From Aquilaria yunnanensis (taxonomy: Eukaryota > Streptophyta > Magnoliopsida > Malvales > Thymelaeaceae), in assembly GCA_039654915.1 (NCBI GenBank), contig CM077599.1:81064001-81128000 (forward strand): a stretch of 64,000 nt of DNA, read 5' to 3'. The position numbers and the translations under genes are program-made. Below the pieces are notes generated by a model. The model was not told the origin of the DNA, searched no databases, and saw only the letters and a list, made by a program, of their open reading frames with translations. Numbering within the stretch: the first letter of the stretch is position 1; every line of letters starts with the position of its first letter. Below are positions 46,401 through 56,784 of this stretch, piece after piece.

Positions 46401-47097
46401 ATATTTGGATGAGTGTTATACTGTGGACACACATAAGTTGATATATGGGAATCTCATAAATCCAATAAGAAGTACTGATCAGTGGGAAGATACGGGTCAT
46501 AACCCTATAAAACCTCCAAACCATGTTGTTGTCAAGAGGGGCAGACCTAAAAAAAAAGAAAAGAAGAAGGGAGCAAGGTGAGCCGGAGTGCACAAACAAA
46601 ATGAAAAAAACTGGGATGCTTGTGTATTGCTCAATTTGCAAATAGCCTGGCCATAATAAAACTACTTATAAGGGAAAAGGCAACAGCAGTGCACCATCTG
46701 GACAGAGGACAGCCAGAGTGAGAAGGGGGACAAACTCCCAGTCACAGAGAAACAATGTAAGTGAACTACTAAACAAATTAACATTTGTTTAACCATCATA
46801 TAAGACTGACATTTAGGTGACCTGTAGGTGGAGACTTCAAATGCAGGCCATGCAAGCAGTTTCAACACTCGGCCTAGCCAGATAGAGCCAATGAGGGAGC
46901 CAAGTCAAGGCGTGAGACACACAAAGCCAAGTCAAGGAGTTAGACGCACATTTGTGTTTATTGATAGCAGATCATCACAGGAAAGACAAACGCTAATGGA
47001 TGCAAGTTCTAAATCAAGGAGAACATGGGGTCATCCAAAAGGAAGTAGATGGCGCCCCTGTACACCAGCTGGAGGGAAATATTCCAATGTCTTGTAG
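43417..47097 (+). pseudogene. MULE-2 MuDR-like transposase
   Basis: Possible first exon MKGSGRGNSKSKG (43417), then after an intron ending CTTGCAG the PB1-like domain (FSIKIHHGGYFTKLP, EECRYSGFMNYYW), an acidic Glu/Asp/Gly region, the MuDR DNA-binding region (FAYNDKRRLRVVCQPGCPF), the catalytic domain with Asp in RPIISIDGCFLKG, Asp in IMSDRQK and Glu in NNMCECFN, a SWIM finger (CSCRK-stop-ELTGILCIH), an AT-hook KRGRPKK and a knuckle degraded to CSICK-stop-PGHNKTTY. The intron after SDRQK matches MULE-1 exactly in position. Damage: stops at 44061, 45079 and near 45251, a frameshift near 44615, another after 46200, and stops in both zinc motifs. Ends TPAGGKYSNVL at 47097. Confidence 0.85.
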
Positions 47098-47555
47098 TCC
47101 TAAGTTGGGTTCTTAGATTTTGATATCTGCTTAGGTCAGACTTTTGCTATAATGTGGGTAGGGAAAAACTCTGTGGTTGCACATTTTGATGCATATGTAG
47201 GGCACACTTTTGAGTGCATTTTGGATATGCTTAAATGTTATTACTTTTGAGCCTAAGTGTGTGATGAATCCATACTTTGGAAATGATCAGATAATGTCAT
47301 TTGAGCCAAATTAGCTGTTTCTACTTTTGTGTTTTAGCTGCATCTTTGTTTCTCTATAACTATTTGACTTAATCCCAATAGCGCAATAACCTAGAAATGC
47401 ATTTTGTATAACGCATAAGTGCTACTTTTATAGCCAACACAAACACACGCCACTTACAAATGCACATTAAACACCCCTGCCACTACCACTACATTACTAC
47501 CTCTCACCTTCTCCACCTACACATTACACCATTCCTACTTCGCCATTACTTTCAC
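47098..47555. other. MULE-2 intergenic region between convergent genes
   Basis: Non-coding, with a CACTACC/CACACGCC-rich stretch (47440-47570) like the one beside the MULE-1 transposase intron at 39850-39960. No other feature. Confidence 0.5.
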
Positions 47556-48129
47556 TTACTCCCCTACACCATCGCACCCAACTGCCACCCTTAAAATGTA
47601 GAAAAAAAACAGCACCCATGACAGAATCAAGACCACCTCTAATATCTTCATTTTTCTCTCCACTTCTCTCACCTTCATTTTCAATTTATCCTCCATTTCT
47701 GTAAGCCTGTAGACCTCTGCTTGTGTTTCCTCAACTCTGTCGATCTCCCTATTCAGTTCTTTCTCAGCTTCCTCCACCTTTGACTGAAGCCTTTTCACCT
47801 CTTTCTCAGACACGTCCATCCTGCTCCGCAGTCCAACTATTATACCCTTCAATCTCTTTGGGGTTGGCTCATCGTGCCACTGGTGGAAGCAACAACACAT
47901 CCGACTCTACACCACAAACACAAAAAATATCAGTTTCCAAACAAAATCCCCATCCTACCAACACAACAATGACACACATACCCCATAATTCCTACACTTA
48001 AAGAATCTTCGTCCAGCGTTTTGCTCTATCCAAGCTGACTTTAGGTCTGCAGGGGATGCCGCATCTATAGTAAGGCCACGATCCTCCCTCTCCTCCAACA
48101 CTGGCTGACGAACTCCTAGAACTCGCCAT
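47556..48129 (-). pseudogene. MULE-2 second gene: GRF-like zinc finger, coiled coil, membrane segment
   Basis: Exon 1 begins MASSRSSSASVGGEGG (48129) and carries a degraded GRF finger start (YYRCGIPC). A frameshift near 47998 precedes CRNYG and a GTATGTG donor; after an acceptor GTGTAG the second half continues CCCFHQWHDEP, the CxFFxWxD end of the GRF fold. Then about 60 residues of charged heptad-like coiled coil (VKRLQSKVEEAEKELNREI onward) and a hydrophobic segment (VVLILSWVLFFFYIL) close to the C-terminus. The first Cys of CxCG is replaced by Tyr. The layout and position match the MULE-1 gene. A membrane anchor beside a nucleic-acid-binding finger is unexpected for a transposon protein; function unknown. 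Confidence 0.68.
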
Positions 48130-48327
48130 GTCATGTAAGCTTCCTCGGTTTAACAGCCTTTTCTGCCTTTTAATTGCCCTATTCTTCAACAGATATATGG
48201 GTACCTAGCTTTATTTTCTCTTTTACTTCTGCAGCTAAATTCCTGCCACTTTTACACCCTAATCTCCCACTTTAAAATAAGCCAGAGCTTTCATTGTCCT
48301 TGTCATCATTCTTTATCATGAATTGAC

Positions 48328-48530
48328 TCCACCGTGGCGTCCTGGGGCTAGGTTTGGGGGAAAATGAGTCCATGTCATCATTTTCCGTCAATCTTAATGG
48401 TGCAAGTGACAGAAAGTATCCCAGTAGGATGTGCTATAACAGCATGGGTACCTCGATAAGACAAAATAAAGGTAAGGTACCCATATTAGATAAAAAAAAT
48501 AAGCTAAGTGACCCATGGTAGATTTTACCT
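48328..48530 (-). repeat. MULE-2 right terminal inverted repeat
   Basis: Reverse complement of the left TIR with scattered changes. The GRF gene starts about 200 bp inside it. Confidence 0.92.
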
Positions 48531-48764
48531 GTTTTTTTTTTTTATAAATAATGAAGTTGTTGCCTACATGTCGTTAACTTCCCATAAATTTCGTATTTAC
48601 TGCTAGTTAAATAAGCATTTGGCAGTATTACAACGATGTTACATGAAGGGGACAGGGAATATTGGGGACAGAAGATTTTCATTCACACTAGAGGGCGTTT
48701 AGTTCGAAGTTCAAGGAAAATAAGAATTCATGAAAATATAATCCCGATTTCATTTTTAATATAT

Positions 48765-49169
48765 CGTAGAAGTATTTTGTCACTTTTTGTTGAATTTTCA
48801 GTCTGGTAACTAAAATGCTAATCTTCAAACTTGAGTGATGTATTTATTGATTTTACAAATGTTTAGAGACAAAACTAGTAACTTTAGAAACTATTTGGTA
48901 ATTTTTTTAAAATTCATGCACCAGATATGTATATTTAGGGACCATTTGTAAATTTTCCAAGGTTTAGGGACTTTGTAAACATTTGAAAGCTTAAAGGATA
49001 CTTTCAAATTGTTTAAAACAAATACTTTGAGAATTTTTACAGTACCTTACCTTAAATTAGGAGAATGAATCTTACGTAACTGTAAACAATTAAAAAAAAT
49101 TGATCATGAGGATATTAGAGAGTTATTCTCTAAATGCATTGAGATATATGATGATTAGGATTTTAACTT
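48765..49169 (+). repeat. AT-rich repeat family Y, copy 2 (left of solo LTR)
   Basis: Homologue of 16736-17140 and 54650-55150, starting ATATCGTAGAAGTATTTTGTC. It resumes after the solo LTR at 51196-51276 (AATCTGAATTGTCATG, AACCAAACACCC). Confidence 0.8.
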
Positions 49170-51195
49170 TGTAATGACTCAACCAAATTTAGTCTATTTT
49201 ATAATTTTGGGTATTTAGGTTAATGCCTAAGAGAAGGAAAAAAAAAAAAAGACCTGTACTGCACAAATAGTAGAAAGTTAGAAACAGAGCTGTGAAAGAA
49301 GTTTTTAAAAGGGGGAATAAGAAAAAATTAGGGTTGGATAGTTCTCTCACTTTATCATCTACCTATTTCTTTGTATTGAATGAGTGGAAGAAGAGATCAT
49401 CAATCGAGGATTAAGTAAAAGCAACCTGTGAATTTTTTCAGTAAAGGAATAATCTTTTGTTAGTGATTGTTAGCTATTTTTTAATACATAGGCTAGTTTT
49501 TTCTTTAAAATTGAAGAGAGATTTAAGTTAAGATTATGGTTGATTGATAATTTATTTCAATAATTGGAAGGATCAATTAATTATTAGGATTATTTCAAAT
49601 GGATTATAAATAAATTTGGAGAGATTTTGGCTGGGCATAGTGGAAATTGGAGAGTAACAGACGTGCGAATCGGAGAAGACGAAGAATTGTGTTTCTGGAA
49701 ACAAATTAGGCTAATAACAGTGTAGGTCTTTAGGTTTTAAGGAAAATTTATCGGCATCCCATAGTTTAAATGGTTACATTTTGGTCACCACAAAGCTTGA
49801 GTCTTTGAAAGTAATCGGGTTAATTACAACATTAGTCCCTAAGGCTTCTAACAATACTTTAGTAAATTCTTAGGTTCCAGAAACATTCTTTTAGGTCACT
49901 ATCAGCAAGTGATTTTTGGTTATTTCTTGAATTGATTATGTTTTGACATAAACTTTTACATAATTATTTTAGGCGCTAAAAATTATTTCAAGATTTGAAA
50001 GTTGCATTTTGAGGTAAGTGGCTACTACTATTCTAAAAATTAAATTGTTTTGATATTATATATATATATATACATATATATATATTATTTCTTCAAAGTG
50101 CTAAGTTTTCCAATTTAGTAATTTTTCAATATTTTGATTTAAAGTTATTTTGCATTAAATAAATTTTTAATCAGAATAAGAGTTTTCAATTACAAGTTTT
50201 ATTTTGAAATTATTTTCCAAGTATTTGATTAATTTACTTGTTTATCTACTTATTCGAATTTTATCTTATTTATGTAATATATTATGTTTGATTAAATAAG
50301 CTTGGATCAGGTATGTTTTGATTGTGATGTTTTGTATTGAAATTTTATAACAATCGTAATGCTCTAAATTTCTGTTCTGACTTCATTTTGGTGGGTGCTG
50401 GTTCTGTGCCTGTACTACTGGGAAAGTGTAGTTTTGGACCCTCCACGTAGGGTATTTTGTTTCGTTCTGTTCTGCAGTACACTGTTTTTAGGACTAGTCT
50501 TTCAGGGCGCTCGATCATTGGCGATTCTTAGACGATTCTAGATGCATTACAGCGGTTTAAGTGTAGTCACAGTGATCACCCCACCCACTCTGCTCTGAAC
50601 TTCTGTTGTGCTATTCTGCTTTGAACTGCTCTGTTTTGGTTAATGATTTTATTTACAAATATTATTTGCTCAGCTCTCAAAATTGCTATTACATTGATTA
50701 TGCTCTGACAATTCAAATATCTTTTGCTAAAGTTTATGTTATTATTTTTACAAGAATTGTTTTCTTCTTGATCCCTATATATTTTGTATATTGTATTTCT
50801 GTTTTCAAAATCCGTCACTTGCTGGGCATTCGTGCTCACCCCGTTTTCACCCCCTCACACAGATCAGGAGTGGTTCAAGTTAGCTAGCCGGAGTGACTAC
50901 AAAATCAGCTGCAGTTCAAGACAATTAAAAATATTTCGTTAGTACTACTATTAGAAACTTATTTATGTTTAAAAAATTCTTTGGATTTTGTTTCATTCTT
51001 TAGAGCTTTAATATCTTATAGATTGTGTTCCAGTTTCAAGAATTGTAGTTGCTCTGCCACTTATTCTCATAAAAGAATTTTATAATTTTGGAGTTATTTA
51101 AAATATGTAGCCTTGCATGCTTAGGGAAATTATTTTCTTGAGTATGCGGCGTGTCATCGTCCTGAGACTCCTAGGGTAGGTTTGGGGCCGTGACA
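49170..51195 (+). repeat. Solo LTR of the chromovirus family
   Basis: 2026 bp, TGTAATGACTC to GGCCGTGACA, aligned throughout with the LTR at 11733-13850. Flanked by a perfect 5-bp duplication AACTT (49165-49169, 51196-51200), so it arose by recombination between the two LTRs of a full insertion. It sits inside a family Y repeat whose homologue at 54650-55150 shows the uninterrupted state. An open frame at 50606-50887 is LTR sequence. Confidence 0.93.
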
Positions 51196-51276
51196 AACTT
51201 TACAAACAATCTGAATTGTCATGATTTTTTAACCAAACACCCATTTTCTTAGTTTTGAATTTCACTTTCTCGTACC

Positions 51277-51697
51277 TTTTCAACATTGGTTCGATTAATG
51301 AACAAAATAGTGGTGGAGGTTCGGAATCTTCGGATTGGAGTGGGCTGGGACGAAGAGTTGGAGATGGTGGCTTGATTGGTGGAGAAAAAAGATAAGGGGA
51401 AAAAAGAAAGATTCTGAAGTTCAATGGCTGTTATGTTCTTTTTACTTTTTTTTTCCTCACCGTTTCCCCCCTGGCCACTGCTATGTCGGCCTCGATCAAC
51501 TGAGAAAAAAGGTGCCCTGGGACGCATCGTAGAAGCTTCCTTTGCTCCTTCTTCAAATGGTCATCAGTAAGTTTGAGTGGAGGATGAAGTGGCTCCGTGC
51601 AAACCACACGAGTGTCTTCAAGGATCAAATCGGAGCATTCCTCTTTGCTCAAACAGAGCAGAGGAACTAAGCTCGGCACCTAGGAAAGAGAAGAAAG
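51277..51697. other. Upstream region of the CNL pseudogene
   Basis: Less AT-rich than its surroundings. Probably promoter and leader of the following gene; overlapping open frames on the minus strand look like chance. No motif I can defend. Confidence 0.35.
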
Positions 51698-53068
51698 ATG
51701 GCAGAAGCATTGCTTAGTGTTGCCGTGGAGGCGGCGATTTCCAAGGTGATGGCAGTCGTTGGCGAGCAAATCAACCTGGCACGGGGCTTCAAGGATGAGC
51801 TCCGAGAGCTGCGGGACTCCCTCGAACTGGTCAACGCTTTCTTGCAGGACGCTGATCAGCAGAAGCGATCCAACGACCCTCCTGTGAGGCCTGGCTACAA
51901 AAACTTGCAGAGATCGCTTCCGGGGCCGACGATCTGTTGGAAGAGATTGGCTATGAATATCTCCAACGGCAGGTGGAAGTTGGCAGCCATCGCCAGAAAA
52001 AGGTTAGTAACTTCTTCTCTGCTCACAATCGCATCTTGTTTCGCCTGAAGATGGCCAAAAGAATCAAAAGCATCAACGCTTCCTTTGGGAAAAAGAACAA
52101 CGAAGCCTCCCAACTTGGCCTTCAAGGAAGGCTCCTGTCGGAAAAAGCACCTAGTCATGCCGTAGCCTCCGAGGTCGGAGAGTCTCACGCTTTCATTGGC
52201 GATTCGCAGCAGGTCATAGGAAGGGAGGCTGATCTCTCCCATGTCATCGACTTGCTGATTCGGTCTTCCACCAGTGGACGGCGTCTCGGAACAGTATCCG
52301 TGGTGGGGATGCCTGGCGTGGGAAAGACCACGCTCGCAAAGCTAGCGTTGGATCATGAGCGATTGAAATCCCAGTTTGATCCTAGAATATGGGTTTGCAT
52401 CTCCGAGACTTTTGATGTCAAGACCATCCTGAAGAAGATTCTGGAGTCTTACTGATGAAAATGTTGCCTCCTTCGAAAGCAAGCAGAAGATACTAATGAA
52501 GCTCCAGGAGAAGTTAGCAGACAAGAAATATCTTCTTGTCCTCGACGACGTATGGAACAGGGACACGACGAAATGGAATGATCTCTTGGATTGTTTGTCA
52601 GGGATAACCAAGAAAACAGAGAGTGCCATTCTTGCAACTACACGGGATAAGAATGTGGCGGCGACGATGGGTTCGCTTCCTGAGTACACACATGAACTTG
52701 CGAAACTGGAGGATGAAGAGTGCTGGTCCATAATTAAAGCAACCTTAGGAATCAGTAGCTCTTCAGATGTTGGAGCCCTGCGCTTCTTTGCCATCTCAAA
52801 TACAACACCTGTCCACTCTTAAGCGACTGAAGCTAGAAGAAATGGGAATAGAAGCCTTGCCGGAGTGGATAGGAAAGCTCTCCTCTCTCGAGAAACTCAG
52901 TATTTTAGGCTGCGAAAATCATCACAACACTGCATGCAATGTCTCTCCAAACTCAAATATCTACGCATCAATGATTGCCCAAAGATTTCCTTGAGTGGCC
53001 CTGAGTTGTCCAAGATTTCCCACATTCCAGTTATCCAGTTTAATCGTGAAATCATCCAAGAACTATGA
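51698..53068 (+). pseudogene. CC-NBS-LRR (CNL) disease-resistance gene, frameshifted and internally deleted
   Basis: CNL proteins are intracellular immune receptors. Visible in order: an Rx-type N-terminal coiled coil (MAEALLSVAVEAAISKV, ELRELRDSLELVNAFLQDAD); P-loop GMPGVGKTTLAK; RNBS-A FDPRIWVCIS; kinase-2 YLLVLDDVW; RNBS-B ILATTRDKNV; ECWSIIKATLG; then an abrupt jump near 52755-52770 to C-terminal LRRs (LSTLKRLKLEEMGIEALPEW, LSSLEKLSILGCE, SKLKYLRINDCPKIS), ending at a TGA near 53066. GLPL, MHD and most LRRs are missing, so it is about 1.37 kb instead of the usual 2.7 kb or more. Frameshifts lie near 51890, 52449, 52800 and 52920. Cannot encode a working receptor. Confidence 0.9.
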
Positions 53069-54649
53069 GTATGAAGAAGTGCAATAATTGAAAGCATTTA
53101 TTTATATATAAATTCTCAGGAAAGGTTTGTTTCTCTTTTTAAAGAAAATGGCTGATCAAATTTGGCATACAAATATTAATTATATGCAGGGGGCACCTGG
53201 GCTTGCCTAAGGTTTATATGTTGTTAGTTTGTAATCTCTTGACGGATTGGAGTTTGAAAGCTTCCTCCCAGGAAATCTGTCCATATGAATTGATAAAGCT
53301 TCAAGGTCTTAAGATGCTTGATCTGTAAGATGCTTCTTTAATTAATAGCCCCGTGCATGTGAAGATTTATGGGATCTCAATTTTAACAGGAGAATAATGA
53401 TTGTCATTTTAAATAGTTTCACGAGTTAAGAGTAGGTTTTCAGAACTAAGAAGATGAAAGAACTTTGAAAAACTAGAATTTACACCCGTCAATTATATTC
53501 TTGCTACAAAACTTTAGAGAAAATAATTTTTAAGTTAATTGATATGAATAGCAAAAAGCACGATCTTAAGTATAAGGGAAAAAGAAAGATGAGCGGAAAA
53601 AGGATTGGAGTAAGCTCATTTTTCATGCGCTGTGCTACTCTCTAATTGCAGCAAGTCAACTTAATTGTCTGATGCATTAGATGCTGCACAATGCCAGTTC
53701 TTTCAATCTAGATACGAGGATTATGTTGCTGCGAATGCTGGTAGCATGGCCTATCTCCGCATGTTGGAAGTGCTGATCGACATTCTTGTATGAGAAGTTA
53801 ATGTCATGAAGATTTTGACATAATGTTCAAATTCTCAAGTTCATAGGTTGATGCAAAATCTTTCTTATAACTTGAACCGAAAGATTGCATGTTATTTTGT
53901 CAGGAGTTCCCGTAATTTGGAATGACCACGCCTTAGATCGGTTAAGCTTATACTGAGGAAGTCAGGCTGCAAAATGATAGCTGGAGATTTCATTACCAAC
54001 ACAAGCGCATTACTTGCACAAAAACAGCAGTTAGTTCTGCAAATATTTCAGCGCAGCAGCCATCATTCTTTCCTTGGCAACTCTGTAAACATTGGTCTTC
54101 GACAAACCCTTTTCATGCCATATATCTATTAGCAGCACATAGCAGAAGTGGTACAAGGATCAGCTCTAGCCCTCAGTTACTATGATTTCTCTCTTCAATC
54201 GTCAAAGAACACTATGTTTCAACAGGTTGAGTGTAATGAATGGTTATCTCTTCTCTGTTCTAAGAATTCCACCTAGCAAGCAACAGTTGAATTCTGATTA
54301 GCATTTTACATATACTAAGCAAATTAAACTCAATCCTAACTTGCATCCAGAACAATGGTTTCCCTCCTAAGTAATGTTTCGGTGTTATTTTAGCAGTTAG
54401 TGTTTCACTTACTCCTAATTTATATTGATCAATCCCTGTTGATTCATCATAACTTATTTCTCACTTGCTGACTAGTTCTCATTCTTCTATCCCTTCCACA
54501 TCAATCTCTTCATTCCAGCCTTCAACCAGACATTATACTTCTGATCCCTTATTATTATTTCGAGTCTTTGCTTTAGTGAGAAAACTTTGTAGTCCAGGAA
54601 ATGGAGTTTGGACAACACTGTATATCGTAGAAGTATAAATAGAATGGAG
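53069..54649. other. Downstream region of the CNL pseudogene
   Basis: 53190-53330 has LRR-like words in scattered frames (LGLPKVYML, LIKLQGLKMLDL) and may be residual NBS-LRR sequence. The rest, less AT-rich than the repeats, has no sustained frame. Nothing else recognised. Confidence 0.35.
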
Positions 54650-55150
54650 TAAATTTTTATTATATCGTAGAAGTATTTTGTCATTTTTTGTTGAATTTTC
54701 AGTCTAGTAACAAAAATGCTAATTTCAAACCTGAGTGACGTATTTATTGATTTACAAATGTTTAGACATAAAATTAGTAATTTTAGAAATTATTTGGTTT
54801 ATTTTTTTTTAAGTTCAAGCACCAAATAGGTATTTTTTGGAACTATTTGTAAATTTTTTAAAGTTTACAGACTCCTTAAATATTTGAAAGCTCAAAAGAT
54901 ATTTTCAATTCCTTCAAAACATATATACTTAAGGATTTTTACTATACCTTACCTTAAATTAGGAGAATGAATCCTATATAACTGTAAATGATAAAAAAGA
55001 AAAAACAATTGAGTACGAGGATATTGGAGAGTTATTATCTAAATGCAAAAAAATACATGATTATTGGGATTTTTAACTGTTCGAACAATTTGAATTGTTA
55101 TAATTTTTTAACCAAACACCCCTTTCCTTAGTTTTGAATTTCATTTTCTC
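54650..55150 (+). repeat. AT-rich repeat family Y, copy 3
   Basis: Uninterrupted copy: ATATCGTAGAAGTATTTTGTC to AACCAAACACCCCTTTCC and TTGAATTTCATTTTCTC. It shows the empty-site structure for the solo LTR in copy 2. Confidence 0.8.
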
Positions 55151-55214
55151 ATGCCAAACAATTGACCGTGTTGGTTAGCATCAACTGACATGAAAAGAAA
55201 ACCTCATATGACAT

Positions 55215-55835
55215 GTAATGAGCTCCCAAGAGGATGACCCCAAAGCTGTAAAAATTGATTCAAATGTGACTTGGAATAGTGTTCATGTAGGGCATGAAAG
55301 AAGACTTTCTGATCTGAATCCAAACTCATATGACAGGGCTGAAATAAGATATGCCTCATCAAGCAGAATGTTGGAAAAGCTCAGAGCATGCACCACATGC
55401 AAAACGAGGAGCCATTTCATTGTGCAGATAAGCCAAACGCTTTGCTACGCCAGCAGCAACTTTCAACCTTTTAATTCAATCCAGGGCTGCATCCACCAGC
55501 AAAGAAGGGGGATTTGTGATTGTTAAGGACAAGATAAAACATATAATTACATTGGTTTTGGTTTTGTACCGTGCAGATGCTCGCAAAATGGTCCTAATGT
55601 CATGTGCTCATAAACTAGTGGCTTTGCATCTCCCTCATTACAAAATCCTACAACTTTAACAAGATTTGTATGCTCAGCTAATCTTGGTCTTGGTGAACCT
55701 TCCTCGACAAGAAATTTCCCATGACCAAGTTCCCCAACTGCTTTTCTTTCGATGGCAGTTCCCCAACTTTTTCTATTACCACTCTCATCAAGTCGCTTGA
55801 CCTTATATATATTCTAGTCATTGGCACGTTCTTGA
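55215..55835 (-). pseudogene. Receptor-like protein kinase fragment (degenerate)
   Basis: Minus-strand fragments follow the order of a plant receptor-like cytoplasmic kinase: KRLDESGN (after the lysine strand), LAEHTNLVKVVGFCNEGD, LVYEHMTLGPFCEHLHG (hinge), then LD-stop-IKRLKVAAGVAKRLAYLHNE, and after a frameshift SFSNILLDEAYL and LSYEFGF where the DFG would be. The catalytic HRD segment is disrupted, DFG is lost, and a TGA replaces the Trp of LDW. The plus-strand frame at 55218-55526 is its shadow. N- and C-terminal parts are not seen. Confidence 0.7.
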
Positions 55836-56784
55836 ACGTAAACAGAGTGTATGCAATAAATGAAAATTTATTTGACATTTTAAATATTAAAAGTATATTA
55901 AAAATTTTTATTAATAAAATAAATAATATTAAGATATTTTGAAATTAAAGTTTTTAATAAATTTACCAAAAAACTCAATAGACATAAATAGGAAAAAGAA
56001 AGAAAGAAAGGAAAAGACAACACAAGCCATAGATATAAAAAACTAAACCACAACTTAATGTTAAATATAACATTAGTTTTTATTTGAAATAAAATAAATA
56101 TTACTATATTTTTATCCAAGTTAAAAATAAAAATATGGCAAATTTTTTAGATAGTGCATAACCTTTAATTTGTGCTTCTATTTCATTCTTAACCTATAAA
56201 TATTCTCTTTGGCTTCTAAACTTTAAAATATTTCATATTTGTCCATAATTGGTTGAAATTTATTAGCTTAGAGTAACTGTCTATGTAACATTAATTTTTT
56301 AAAATTATTTTAAATTGTCTAATAATTTCTCTCTTAAAAATTTGAACTGGGAAATAATTTTTTACAATTAAATAAACTCTTGCATTATCAATATTTTTCA
56401 TATATCAAATAGTTATTATGTACAATGTATGCACTTATTATATAATAACTTGCTGCTGGGTACAATGTGTATTATGAAATTTTAATTTTTTTTAAACTAT
56501 TTAGTAGTATAAACTTTAATATGATTTTTACTATTTATTTAAGTCTTTTTTTTTCCAAAATAGAAGATTTAGCTATAAAATTTTTTGAAACTCTAAGCTA
56601 AAATTTTAAATTTTATAAAATATTTATTTTACTTGAGATATTATTTGATAGTAATATAGAACCTAGGGCAATGTGTTTGATGCAAAAAGAAAAACTTTAC
56701 TGGCAATCTAGAAGTTTTAGTAATTAAATATAAGTTTAAACAAAAAATTACAAATAATACTTGATTTTGTAATATAGAATTATG
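55836..56784 (+). repeat. AT-rich repeat family X, copy 4 (left part)
   Basis: Matches 20730-21720 in order, then is interrupted by the 3.7-kb LTR. The interrupted remainder resumes at 60482. Confidence 0.75.

Larger units (their letters stand above)
43030..48530 (+). mobile_element. MULE-2: second two-gene MuDR-like transposon
   Basis: 5.5 kb with terminal inverted repeats of about 202 bp (43030-43231 and 48328-48530) beginning GGGTAAAATCCACCATGG, flanked by a G followed by nine Ts on each side (43020-43029, 48531-48540), a plausible but low-complexity 10-bp duplication. Plus-strand transposase and minus-strand GRF-finger gene are convergent, as in MULE-1, but the TIR sequences differ beyond GGGTAAA, so it is a separate family. 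More decayed than MULE-1. Confidence 0.9.
41793..48685. mobile_element. Foldback (long inverted repeat) element, hAT-like, carrying nested insertions
   Basis: Left arm from ATGAAAATCTTCTGTCCCC to about 42530; right arm is its reverse complement, from about 42690 to 43029 and, after MULE-2, 48541-48685. Matching landmarks include CTTCTGTCCCC, TATTTAACTAG, GACATGTAG, TTTTATTTGTTTTAAT and TCAAAATCCTAACTTTT. Each arm is about 490-510 bp without insertions. The ends are flanked by a perfect 8-bp duplication CACTAGAG (41785-41792 and 48686-48693), the hAT-superfamily length. The native element is about 1.16 kb and non-coding, so it would need a transposase in trans. The left arm holds a Stowaway MITE, the right arm holds MULE-2. 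Confidence 0.82.

Noticed and set aside
47723..48001. Plus-strand 92-codon open frame
   Set aside because: Antisense to the MULE-2 GRF/coiled-coil gene, which has the recognisable motif.
51249..51679. Minus-strand open frames upstream of the CNL pseudogene
   Set aside because: No domain, overlap each other in different frames, and sit in a promoter-like region.
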